The position numbers and the translations under genes are program-made. The notes beneath the pieces are model-generated. The model searched no databases. It saw only the letters and a program-made list of their open reading frames with translations, and was not told the origin of the DNA. Shown here piece by piece: positions 1 to 6,059 of a stretch of 10,784 nt of DNA (position 1 is the stretch's first letter; each line of letters opens with the position of its first letter). Source of the DNA: JACZWL01 sp046756445. GTDB taxonomy: Bacteria; Pseudomonadota; Gammaproteobacteria; Steroidobacterales; Woeseiaceae. The stretch lies in the NCBI GenBank assembly GCA_046756445.1, contig JBHHWI010000098.1, positions 1 to 10,784 of the forward strand, in the 5' to 3' direction.

Positions 1-499
1 AGATTTCGGGATCGAGGTGCGCCATGTCTCTCAAGAGGTTGCATTGCATACTGACCCGGGCAACGTCCAGCAATGTCTCATCGATCGGATAGGGTTTCTT
101 TTCCTTTAGCCACGCCAATACCGTCGAGAGATGCCATATCGCGGGTTTCCCGTCGTGCACAGGCAGTGGAAAATCCGTGTCATTCCTTATCATGAGCTTG
201 CGCATGTTTTGGCGGGTAAACCCGAGCAGCTCGGCGATATCCGTCAATCCCACCAGGTCCGGACCGACTTCGATCAGTTTCGCATCGGGAACGGCTCTCT
301 TGACGTCAGACACTGCGCTCGAGACAGCATCAGACGCCGACGATGCCCTGCGAGTGAAATTGAGCGCAATTCGGCCTCCGGAACCCAGGCCGATCAGCGC
401 ATCGTCGCAGCCTTCGCTTGCCAGTCTCTCGAGACATGATTCCGGATCGGCGTCAGGCCGCCCGAGCGCGAACCTCAATGTAAAGTCATAGTGTTTCAT
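1..499 (-). CDS. HTH DNA-binding protein, likely antitoxin/autorepressor (partial)
   Basis: This open frame starts at the ATG at 497-499 and runs off the left edge without a stop after 166 codons, so its C-terminus is missing. The N-terminus (MKHYDFTLRF, residues 1-70) looks like a small alpha/beta domain with alternating strands and helices. Residues 84-105 (VGLTDIAELLGFTRQNMRKL) fit a helix-turn-helix of the AlpA/MerR-like kind, and residues 118-132 (KPAIWHLSTVLAWLK) resemble the wing and following helix of that class. It lies 24 bp downstream of the HicA-like gene on the same strand, a toxin-first order common in HicAB and HigBA modules. A 20-bp palindrome precedes the pair and is a plausible binding site for this protein. 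The reading frame and HTH are seen directly; the antitoxin role is inference. It could also be a plain transcriptional regulator. Confidence 0.8.
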   Translation of the reverse strand, partial: MKHYDFTLRFALGRPDADPESCLERLASEGCDDALIGLGSGGRIALNFTRRASSASDAVSSAVSDVKRAVPDAKLIEVGPDLVGLTDIAELLGFTRQNMRKLMIRNDTDFPLPVHDGKPAIWHLSTVLAWLKEKKPYPIDETLLDVARVSMQCNLLRDMAHLDPEI

Positions 500-523
500 T
501 CAGATAACTTGCTCACGCGAACC

Positions 524-775
524 TCATCGTCGGTCCCTGATCCAGATACAGTGATCCACCACCCGCCGAATCTGCCTGGCATGGTTGCCCGCATTGCGTG
601 GCGTCCCCCAGATGCTCGCAATACAAAATTCCCCGCACCTGCAATTCCTGTCATTGTTCGGGCAGTACATCCTGCCCCAGGCATGCGAACCACCCACATG
701 GACGCGCCAGCCACGTTCTTCCGCATACTTCAGAGCCGCTTCGATTTCCGCCTTGGGATGGGGTGCACGCGACAT
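524..775 (-). CDS. small HicA-like protein, candidate toxin
   Basis: An 83-residue basic protein with an ATG at 773-775 and a TGA at 524-526. Its layout recalls the HicA double-stranded-RNA-binding-like fold: an N-terminal helix (residues 8-21), then GWRVHVGGSHAWGRMYCP with a GSH motif at 29-31 where HicA mRNA interferases carry their catalytic histidine, and a C-terminal helix preceded by GTPRNAGNHARQIRRVV (57-73), comparable to the PRH...K...I stretch of HicA. Unlike typical HicA it has a cysteine-rich insert (C38, C45, C47, C51), which might bind a metal or be structural. It is the first gene of a two-gene operon with the HTH protein, and a promoter and palindrome lie just upstream. The fold and motif comparison is by eye; toxin activity is inference, and a benign RNA-binding protein is possible. 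Confidence 0.7.
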   Translation of the reverse strand: MSRAPHPKAEIEAALKYAEERGWRVHVGGSHAWGRMYCPNNDRNCRCGEFCIASIWGTPRNAGNHARQIRRVVDHCIWIRDRR

Positions 776-795
776 TGACGCTCGGCTTAACAGGA

Positions 796-824
796 AGACT
801 AGACAGCCAACTGATGGTTGTCAA
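796..824 (-). promoter_or_regulatory. predicted sigma-70 promoter of the toxin-antitoxin-like operon
   Basis: On the minus strand a perfect -35 box TTGACA (824-819) is followed by a 17-bp spacer and a weaker -10 box TAGTCT (801-796), placing transcription start near 788-790, about 15 nt before the toxin ATG. The -35 lies inside the palindrome at 815-834, so a repressor bound there would block RNA polymerase. Spacing and -35 match are seen; promoter activity is inference. Confidence 0.5.
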
Positions 825-834
825 TTGACAACCA
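815..834. promoter_or_regulatory. 20-bp perfect palindrome, candidate operator
   Basis: TGGTTGTCAATTGACAACCA equals its own reverse complement over all 20 bases. It has no loop, so it suits binding by a dimeric protein rather than an RNA hairpin. It covers the -35 box of the toxin-antitoxin-like operon. The likely ligand is the HTH protein encoded second in that operon, as in autoregulated toxin-antitoxin systems; this link is inferred. Confidence 0.6.
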
Positions 835-1268
835 CACATTCCGGTCAGTTTTGATGGGATTTCGAGTCCGTCCGACCTGAACCAGATCGCCGGCCACACC
901 GGACAACTGGTCTCAGTATCCGATGCTCCAGGGATAGCCCGTGACCATCAATCGCTGCAATTCATCAAGAAACAGTTTCAATTCCGGGGGCAGTTCACTC
1001 ATCTCTCGCGCCTGAAGCTCTCCCGATGTGGCGCTTGCCGCCCTTCCCGCCTGCTCGGATGACAGTAAACGAGCGTCTTATGGAAAGTTGGTGTACGGGT
1101 CGGTGTTCCTGGCGAATCAGCCCACAGAGTGGTTTGTGACCGCGGACACCGCAAATCTCACAAGAGAATGATGAAATGCAATGACGTTCGATTCATTTGA
1201 CAGACCGGCCGCAATGAAACAGCCGGCGGCACGTGTCGCAACAATCGCGCACGAATGCGGAGGAACAA
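835..1268. other. intergenic region, no recognised gene
   Basis: Between the toxin-antitoxin-like promoter and the bactofilin start lie about 430 bases with nothing convincing apart from the micro-ORF at 913-1002. A TTGACA at 1197-1202 points toward the bactofilin, but no good -10 box follows at 16-18 bp, so no promoter is called. The Shine-Dalgarno GGAGG of bactofilin is at 1259-1263. Confidence 0.5.
913..1002 (-). CDS. possible 29-aa micro-ORF or gene remnant
   Basis: A short frame, ATG at 1000-1002 and TGA at 913-915, encodes MSELPPELKLFLDELQRLMV followed by TGYPWSIGY. The frame is open upstream to a TAA near 1080, giving about 25 further residues without an ATG. The composition (amphipathic helix, aromatic tail) is protein-like, so it may be the C-terminal scrap of a lost gene or a real small protein. 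No family was recognised. Confidence 0.2.
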   Translation of the reverse strand: MSELPPELKLFLDELQRLMVTGYPWSIGY

Positions 1269-1775
1269 ATGGCAATATTCAATAAGACTGATGATACCGA
1301 CAGGCCAGGGACAGCCAGGGCGCGGAAAACGATTTCGGCAGTGCCCGCGGCATCCGGTAACAAGTCCGTGATCGGTCCGACCTTGGTATTCAAGGGCGAG
1401 TTCTCGGCGGACGAAGATCTGATTATCGAAGGTCGGATCGAGGGCAGCATTGCCCATCACGAGAAGCATTTGACGATCGGCGAGCAAGGCCGGGTCAAGG
1501 CTGATATCCACGCCGCCTCGGTGATCGTTCTCGGACAGCTCGAAGGCGACATCCACAGCGAAGGCACGGTATCGCTCGCCAGGGGTTGCAATGTCCAGGG
1601 CAATATCTACTGCGGCCGGATCATCATGGACGAGGGGGCGAGATTCAAAGGCTCGATCGACATGGACGAACGCCCCGAGGCGGCGACGAAAGAAATGGCG
1701 CTTGCCGAAGCCGTTCGCGAAGAAGTACGTCGCGATAAAAAGGTGCGACCGACGGCAAAAGCGAGTGTGTATTGA
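1269..1775 (+). CDS. bactofilin (polymer-forming cytoskeletal protein)
   Basis: A 168-aa bactofilin. Members self-assemble without nucleotide into filaments at the membrane and scaffold cell-shape or wall-modifying enzymes, polarity or chromosome-segregation factors. The core at about residues 32-132 shows the right-handed beta-helix pattern of short G-hydrophobic repeats: TLVFKGEFSADEDLIIEGRI, then GSIAHHEKHLTIGEQGRVKA, then the VIVLGQLEGDI, VSLARGCNVQGNI and GARFKGSI turns. The core is flanked by disordered charged tails, as is usual. The ATG at 1269 was chosen because GGAGG (1259-1263) sits 5 nt before it; an in-frame ATG at 1233 would add 12 residues without a good ribosome binding site. 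No M23 peptidase or other common bactofilin partner lies beside it, so its specific task is unknown. It appears to be a single-gene unit. Confidence 0.92.
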   Translation: MAIFNKTDDTDRPGTARARKTISAVPAASGNKSVIGPTLVFKGEFSADEDLIIEGRIEGSIAHHEKHLTIGEQGRVKADIHAASVIVLGQLEGDIHSEGTVSLARGCNVQGNIYCGRIIMDEGARFKGSIDMDERPEAATKEMALAEAVREEVRRDKKVRPTAKASVY

Positions 1776-1888
1776 TTCCGAGATCGGGAGCCGACAAGAC
1801 TGCCTTGCGCGCCGAGTCGTGATTCCCCCTGAAAGCGTCAATCCCGGGCGCTCTGCCGGCACCGGAATGACTCCGGGATCGATATCTG

Positions 1889-1910
1889 TTAGGTGAACTG
1901 TCCCCGGATT
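1889..1910 (+). repeat. REP-like unit, copy 1 (singlet)
   Basis: TTAGGTGAACTGTCCCCGGATT matches the REP consensus found six more times between 8784 and 10784, with a few substitutions. It lies in the intergenic gap between the convergent bactofilin and CPBP genes, a typical REP location. Confidence 0.7.
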
Positions 1911-1974
1911 TACAGGAATTCCTCAGTCGCCAGGCTGCAATCGCAGTCGGAACTCGTCACGTATTACGTCCCTT

Positions 1975-2736
1975 TCAACTCGAAGGCGCTCGAGCAATCG
2001 TTCGATACAGAGCCGCTGCAAACAGCAGATTGAGGCCTACCCCCACAATTCCGACTTCGGGACCATAGATATGGGTCTGCTGGATGCCCAGCGCCCCGAT
2101 TTTTTCGCCGAATCCGAACAGCGGATAATCGATGCCATTCCACACCGCATGCGACACGCTCGGCACGACAATTGAGCCGGACATCATCCGCAGCATGCCC
2201 CAGATTAGCCCGAGCAGCGTCGCGTTTATCAGGTAGATTGGAATCTCGGCAGCAGGGGCATCGAATCCGGTATCGAGTGCGACCGCCGATATATGCCAGG
2301 CTGTGAACGCCATGCTTGTCCACAACAGGATTGCCACCTTCGATTGCCCGGCCCGCTTAAGTGCAGCCCATAACCAGCCCCGAAAAAAACCCTCCTCCGT
2401 GATCAGGGCCATCGCGACGCCCAGGGTGCTCATCAGGCCGATATTGATAATCGTCTTGTTCCAGTCGGCCTCGCTCGTATCGACGACCCCCGCAGCGAGT
2501 GCGATGACACCGACAGCACCGAGGACGATCACCGGGTAGGCGACAGCCCATCCGTACCCTCGCGGCGTACCCCGGGTAAGCCCTGTCTCCGGCCGCGAGA
2601 ACTTCTGCAGATACCAGAGCAATGCGGTCAGCGGAAAGAGTGGCAGCGCACTGAATACGAATAGGCCGGTGGCATCCATGGTCGTCGTGATAGCGATCGC
2701 GAGCATCGTTCCGGCGATCGCGGGTGTGTATTTCAT
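1975..2736 (-). CDS. CPBP-family intramembrane metalloprotease
   Basis: A membrane protein of the CPBP (CAAX protease and bacteriocin-processing, Abi) family, 253 aa from the chosen start. Several hydrophobic segments are visible, including residues near 7-25, 67-83, 95-110 and 133-147. Family motifs in order are EEGFFRG (glutamates 114-115, R119), FTAWH (H148) and SHAVWNG (H196, N200); these are the expected metal and catalytic residues and all are present, so the enzyme looks intact. The ATG at 2734-2736 was chosen because GAGG lies 8 nt upstream; the ATG at 2740-2742 is an alternative. A further upstream extension to 2841 would run through the inverted-repeat element and is unlikely to be real. 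Family members process prenylated or peptide substrates, or give bacteriocin self-immunity; the substrate here is unknown. The gene stands alone, directly downstream of the IS-end element. Confidence 0.88.
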   Translation of the reverse strand: MKYTPAIAGTMLAIAITTTMDATGLFVFSALPLFPLTALLWYLQKFSRPETGLTRGTPRGYGWAVAYPVIVLGAVGVIALAAGVVDTSEADWNKTIINIGLMSTLGVAMALITEEGFFRGWLWAALKRAGQSKVAILLWTSMAFTAWHISAVALDTGFDAPAAEIPIYLINATLLGLIWGMLRMMSGSIVVPSVSHAVWNGIDYPLFGFGEKIGALGIQQTHIYGPEVGIVGVGLNLLFAAALYRTIARAPSS

Positions 2737-2762
2737 ATTCATGCCCTCAAGATGCTCCAGAC

Positions 2763-2923
2763 TGTTGATTTGCACCGAACATTGAGCCGATTTCGTCGGA
2801 TATTTGCATGGCCGGTTGACCCGGGCCAACTGCTGAATCATGTTCGGCTTCGGGGATTTGCCGTCGATCGCTCGGGTGAAATTTCATTGCAAATCCCGGG
2901 TCACTTTTCGGTGCAAATCAACA
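2763..2923. mobile_element. 161-bp element with 17-bp terminal inverted repeats, IS21-like ends lacking transposase
   Basis: TGTTGATTTGCACCGAA at 2763-2779 is perfectly inverted at 2907-2923. Inside, degenerate sub-repeats follow: ATTTGCAT near 2802 and TGACCCGGG at 2817-2825 on the left, with CATTGCAAAT (2885-2894) and CCCGGGTCA (2895-2903) inverted on the right. TG...CA termini plus repeated ATTTGCA...TGACCC units near each end are characteristic of IS21-family termini. The istA and istB genes are absent, so this is either an internally deleted IS or a MITE-like derivative. No target-site duplication is visible (flanks CCAGAC and CTATTT). The right end interrupts hsdM. The repeats are seen; the IS21 assignment is from memory of family ends and is moderate. 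Confidence 0.6.
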
Positions 2924-3224
2924 CTATTTGGTCAGCGAGCTTGCGAATTACAGACCAGACAGGCTGGTCGGCGTCGTCCGGCTCCAGCGGGAGATAGAAG
3001 CGCACGAGCTTGTGATCGGCCTTCGCGAGCCTAAAAGCCTTATTGCGAGAAGCCGCTTCCCCAGCAATGCGGTCAATTTCATCGTCGAACACGTCACATA
3101 GTCGCTTAGTGAAGATGAGCGGCAGAATGTAGTCCTTATACTTGGGCGCGTCCTTGGCACCGCGGATAGAACAGGCGGCGTCCCAGATCCAGGATTCGAG
3201 AGTTTTTTCTTTTTCATTCGGCAT
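2901..3224 (-). pseudogene. hsdM: truncated type I restriction-modification methylase N-terminus (HsdM)
   Basis: The 107-aa frame begins MPNEKEKTLESWIWDAACSI and continues through KYKDYILPLIFTKRLCDVFD, a clear HsdM N-terminal helical domain, the part that contacts HsdS and flipped DNA in type I enzymes. Homology stops at WSVIRKLADQ (about residue 99); the last eight codons (IVLICTEK) are written by the inverted repeat of the IS-end element and lead to a TGA at 2901-2903. The SAM-binding and NPPF catalytic region, normally some 350-400 residues more, is missing, and no hsdS or hsdR lies in the window. The ATG at 3222-3224 is 5 nt after the Fic stop, so the two were co-transcribed. The product cannot methylate DNA. 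Confidence 0.85.
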
Positions 3225-3229
3225 TGCGG

Positions 3230-4375
3230 TTACTGTCGTTCCTGGTCTGTAAAAAGACTGATGTAGTCGGAGTAATTGAAAACTCGGTTGCGTGCATGGC
3301 CAGTGCTCTCGACAAGAATGCCGACGTCGACCATGCGTTCGATCAGCCTGTTGGCAGAAGTGAAGCTGACTTCAAGCATGTCTGCTATGGGGTTCACTGA
3401 CACAAGCGGAAATCGAAATAGCAGTTCGTGAACCTTGAGTGCATTACCCGCTACTCTACCCAGCTCGTTGATGATCTTGTCTCGATCCGTTTCGCGAAGA
3501 TTTACGATTGCGCGAGCCGTTTCTGTGGCCTCTCGAGACACATCGGCAACGCCCCGAAGAAAGAACTTCAACCAGGCCTCCCAACCACCATCCTGCCGAA
3601 TATTCTGCAGGTGCTCATAGTATTCGGCCCGATTTGCTTTGAAGTAGTGCGAGAGAAACAGGACCGGGGATAGCAGCGTCCCTTGCTCGCAAAGCATGAA
3701 CGTGATTAGCAATCTCCCCACACGGCCATTGCCATCGAGGAAGGGATGAATGGTCTCGAACTGAGCATGTGTCAATCCGATCCGAATAAGTGCCGGCATT
3801 GAGTCCTTCGCGTGCATGAAATGCTCCAGATCGCTCAATGCCTGCGGCACTTCATGTGGCGGCGGCGGAATAAAGGTCGCCTCATTCAGGGTTGCGCCGG
3901 CCGGCCCAATCCAGTTCTGTGATTTCCTGAGTTCTCCTGGCTGAAGATGGGCGCCTCGAACACCCCGTAACAGGCGGTCGTGTATTTCCCGGATCAGGCG
4001 TACGGAGATTGGAAGATCGTCCAGTCGCTCGAGCCCGTAATTAAGTGCCGCAACGTAGTTCGATACCTCCTGGACGTCCGCCGGTCGGTCCGGATCGTAG
4101 ATCCTGGCCTCGGCTCGGAGCAGGTCGTTGAGTGAGCTCTGGGTTCCCTCTATCTGGCTGGACAGCACCGCCTCTTTGCGAACGTACATCAATACGAACA
4201 GATCCGAATCTGGCAACGTCTGAATCGAACCATCCAATCGGCCCAAGGCACGATCCGCCGCGGACAACAGCGTTTGAAGCTCGTCGTCCATGGCTATCGG
4301 CGGATCTGGCGGCAATGGTGCCGGAATGAACGCTCGATAGCCTGTGGGCTGGTTTTGAAAGGTTCCGGCTCTCAT
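3230..4375 (-). CDS. Fic family protein (AMPylase-type) with winged-HTH C-terminus
   Basis: A complete 381-aa Fic protein. It has a Fic_N region (residues 10-95), an N-terminal inhibitory motif SSQIEG (72-77, E76) of the [S/T]xxxE[G/N] type that blocks ATP gamma-phosphate placement in class II Fic proteins, the Fic active site HPFLDGNGRVGR (210-221, H210), and a C-terminal winged helix (about 310-368). All catalytic residues are present, so nucleotidyl transfer (usually AMP onto a hydroxyl side chain) is expected, held in check by the inhibitory helix. Proteins of this architecture are frequently encoded inside type I restriction-modification operons, which fits the hsdM remnant 5 nt downstream. 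The target protein is unknown. Two inverted repeats sit just upstream of the ATG at 4373-4375 and could bind its own wHTH. No strong Shine-Dalgarno is seen. Confidence 0.93.
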   Translation of the reverse strand: MRAGTFQNQPTGYRAFIPAPLPPDPPIAMDDELQTLLSAADRALGRLDGSIQTLPDSDLFVLMYVRKEAVLSSQIEGTQSSLNDLLRAEARIYDPDRPADVQEVSNYVAALNYGLERLDDLPISVRLIREIHDRLLRGVRGAHLQPGELRKSQNWIGPAGATLNEATFIPPPPHEVPQALSDLEHFMHAKDSMPALIRIGLTHAQFETIHPFLDGNGRVGRLLITFMLCEQGTLLSPVLFLSHYFKANRAEYYEHLQNIRQDGGWEAWLKFFLRGVADVSREATETARAIVNLRETDRDKIINELGRVAGNALKVHELLFRFPLVSVNPIADMLEVSFTSANRLIERMVDVGILVESTGHARNRVFNYSDYISLFTDQERQ

Positions 4376-4381
4376 CAGGGC

Positions 4382-4395
4382 GTTTCCACGGAAAC
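4382..4395. promoter_or_regulatory. inverted repeat between the Fic start and the larger palindrome
   Basis: GTTTCCACGGAAAC has 6-bp perfect arms around a 2-bp centre, 6 bp upstream of the Fic start codon. It could be half of a compound operator together with the repeat at 4397-4423. Role inferred. Confidence 0.3.
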
Positions 4396-4396
4396 T

Positions 4397-4423
4397 CTAT
4401 ATTTGCACTAAACGCAAATATAG
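4397..4423. promoter_or_regulatory. 27-bp inverted repeat upstream of fic, candidate operator
   Basis: CTATATTTGC, a 7-nt centre (ACTAAAC) and GCAAATATAG form 10-bp perfect arms. It is AT-rich, lies 21 bp upstream of the Fic ATG, and contains TATAGA on the minus strand in a -10-like position, though no good -35 was found. A regulator binding here would control fic and the hsdM remnant; the divergent HNH gene starts about 180 bp away and is less likely to be controlled. Confidence 0.45.
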
Positions 4424-4604
4424 CACAGATTGCTGGCTATATTAAATGCTAGTGAAAATAAGGGGCAGTCTAGCGCGCACATGCTCAGTTGCCGCAAATA
4501 ACCCGATTTCGTCAATCTTGGTGCGGCCTCAGCTACGCGGGCCCTGGAAACCTGGCAATATTTCCTCCATGTACATCTCTGTCTAAAGAGGACTATTCGC
4601 AAAC

Positions 4605-5507
4605 GTGGAAGACGAACGCAGCGCCAGTTGTCGAGCAGCTGCATTTGAGTGGCTGAGAGAGCAAGCCCAGTGGGGCCACGAAACGCTTACTCGCGACCTA
4701 CTGGAGCGCGGCTTTCCGTACCAAGATTCCTACGTGCATCTAGTTGGTCCCCAGGGAATTTTCAAACCGCGCCAAATCCAGTATTTCCCATTATCAATCA
4801 CAACGACGACGGCCGGGCCCTACGCGGACTCTTTCGATTCCAGCGGGGACTACCTTCTCTATAGCTACCGAGGTACCGACCCGAACTTTCACGAGAATCG
4901 AAAGGCTCGAGACGCAATGCAGGAACGAATCCCGCTGATCTACTTCTACAGCACAGTGCCAGGTCGATACATGGCCATCTTCCCCGTCTTTGTCGTCGGC
5001 GATGATCCCGACAGACTGACATTCACCGTCGCCGCGGACGATCCGCTGCAGCTGCGTTATGAGCGGGATGACACGGATGACAAGGTCAGACGACAATATG
5101 TTACTCGGCAAGTCCGCCAGCGAATGCACCAAAGAAGTTTTCGGGATCGTGTGCTTCGTGCTTATCGTGAGCAATGCTCCATCTGCCGCCTACGACACAG
5201 CGACCTGCTCGATGCCGCTCATATCACGCCCGACAGTGACGAAGCGGGTGAGCCGATCGTCAGCAACGGTCTCTCCCTTTGCAAGATCCACCATGCCGCA
5301 TTTGACCGGGATTATTTCGGCATACGACCCGACTATCGAATCGTCGTCCGGCCCGCGATCATGCGCGAAAAGGACGGGCCGATGCTAAAGGCTGGGCTGC
5401 AACAGATCGATGACTCGAAACTGATCTTGCCTCGCAGCGTTCGGGAGCGCCCTGATACCGATCGGCTCCAAGCGCGCTACGAACGATTCGCTGAGTCTGC
5501 GCTCTAG
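4605..5507 (+). CDS. HNH endonuclease, restriction-like, with N-terminal recognition-type domain
   Basis: A 300-aa protein. The C-terminal HNH nuclease has a zinc-type CSIC (C191, C194), AAHI (H206), N221 and LCKIHHAAFD (C226, H229, H230), the arrangement of HNH_2-type domains; all key residues are present. The N-terminal half has the block IFKPRQ, then LSITTT, GPYADSFDSSGDYLLYSYRG (71-90), TDPN, IPLIYFYSTVPGRYMAIFPV (109-128) and FVVGDDP. This pattern recurs in bacterial HNH proteins thought to be restriction enzymes, where the N-terminal domain probably reads DNA. Start is GTG at 4605; AAGAGGA at 4586-4592 lies 12 nt upstream, slightly far. It stands alone, divergent from fic, with no cognate methylase, which would suit a modification-dependent (type IV-like) enzyme. 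The nuclease call is firm; substrate choice is inference. Confidence 0.85.
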   Translation: MEDERSASCRAAAFEWLREQAQWGHETLTRDLLERGFPYQDSYVHLVGPQGIFKPRQIQYFPLSITTTTAGPYADSFDSSGDYLLYSYRGTDPNFHENRKARDAMQERIPLIYFYSTVPGRYMAIFPVFVVGDDPDRLTFTVAADDPLQLRYERDDTDDKVRRQYVTRQVRQRMHQRSFRDRVLRAYREQCSICRLRHSDLLDAAHITPDSDEAGEPIVSNGLSLCKIHHAAFDRDYFGIRPDYRIVVRPAIMREKDGPMLKAGLQQIDDSKLILPRSVRERPDTDRLQARYERFAESAL

Positions 5508-5538
5508 ACAACAGCCTAAATCGACCTCGCTATCTTGA

Positions 5539-5555
5539 CGTTTACCCGGTAAACG
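5539..5555. repeat. 17-bp palindrome after the HNH gene
   Basis: CGTTTACC, a central C, then GGTAAACG: 8-bp perfect arms 31 bp after the HNH stop codon. With one unpaired base it cannot form a normal RNA hairpin, so a protein-binding or recombination-core site is more likely than a terminator. Confidence 0.45.
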
Positions 5556-5587
5556 ACAGGCACGCTGCTCCGAAGGTTGATCGATCG

Positions 5588-5625
5588 CCGCGTCACTACC
5601 AGTGCGAAGCGCTGTAGTGACGCGG
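5588..5625 (+). repeat. strong 38-nt hairpin
   Basis: CCGCGTCACTAC (5588-5599) pairs perfectly with GTAGTGACGCGG (5614-5625). After one bulged C the stem continues for five more pairs (one G-U) to a GAA loop at 5606-5608. It lacks a T-tract on either side, so it is not a classical Rho-independent terminator. It may act at the RNA 3' end of the HNH transcript or be a DNA-level site of the integrase element. Confidence 0.5.
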
Positions 5626-6001
5626 TGCACGGACCGCACAACTGCGCCGTCCACAAAGGCAGATCCGCTCATTCTCGCCTAGTGATCGCGCACGCTGATG
5701 CTCTCTAGGCACTGAAATCCCGCCAATTTCGGAATTGATTATTCGTATCGCTACGGCGTGTTCGCAGTTAGCGTACTCCCCATGATCCGCTCGCCGCTGC
5801 GGACAAAGCGGCAACTCATGCGCCCCTGGGCGTTTCGTCAACCACAACTCAAAGGAGGTACTCATTACACGTGAATTGCTGCAGCCCTCGGGCTGACTGG
5901 TGGTCATCGGCTGATCTCGACAGAGACAGACGATGAACCTGATAACGGCTTCAGGCTGTTAGGGACTGGTGTCCCGAGACCAATTCCGGGATTTGCTCGG
6001 A

Positions 6002-6024
6002 CTTCGTAGCCAAAGGCTGCGAAG
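6002..6024 (+). repeat. hairpin in the integrase leader
   Basis: CTTCGTAGCC, an AAA loop, then GGCTGCGAAG: a 10-bp stem with one G-U pair, ending 35 nt before the integrase ATG. No T-tract follows. It may be a leader-RNA structure or part of a recombination or directionality-factor site. Confidence 0.45.
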
Positions 6025-6036
6025 CGGTCATCAAAA

Positions 6037-6048
6037 CTCACCTGTGAG
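6037..6048. promoter_or_regulatory. small inverted repeat just before the integrase start
   Basis: CTCAC CT GTGAG, 5-bp arms, lies 11 bp upstream of the integrase ATG where a ribosome binding site would be expected; no Shine-Dalgarno is seen. Could be an operator or occur by chance. Confidence 0.25.
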
Positions 6049-6059
6049 AACAAAGCACC

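Larger units (their letters stand above)
5508..6059. other. gene-free, hairpin-rich region before the integrase
   Basis: Some 550 bases without a convincing gene. It holds a 17-bp palindrome (5539-5555), a long hairpin (5588-5625), a CAGCCC/GGGCTG inverted repeat (5882-5895), a hairpin (6002-6024) and a CTCAC/GTGAG inverted repeat (6037-6048). A strong Shine-Dalgarno-like AAAGGAGGT around 5850-5859 is not followed by an ATG at normal spacing; a GTG 12 nt away would give only about 21 codons. The region could hold the recombination site and leader of the integrase element. Confidence 0.5.

Noticed and set aside
1197..1225. Possible bactofilin promoter with TTGACA
   Set aside because: No acceptable -10 hexamer follows at 16-18 bp.
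1158..1862. Long minus-strand frame opposite the bactofilin gene
   Set aside because: It is antisense to a clear bactofilin with a good ribosome binding site, and its arginine/histidine-rich translation shows no family.
1825..1879. ATCCCGG/CCGGGAT inverted repeat after bactofilin as a terminator
   Set aside because: The loop is about 25 nt and no T-tract follows, so it does not qualify as a Rho-independent terminator.
2737..2841. N-terminal extension of the CPBP protease
   Set aside because: It would translate the IS-end inverted repeat; a better-placed start with GAGG lies at 2736.
5596..5907. 103-residue minus-strand frame with several cysteines before the integrase
   Set aside because: It covers the strong hairpin at 5588-5625, lacks a convincing ribosome binding site and matches no family; cysteine spacing does not form a clear zinc motif.
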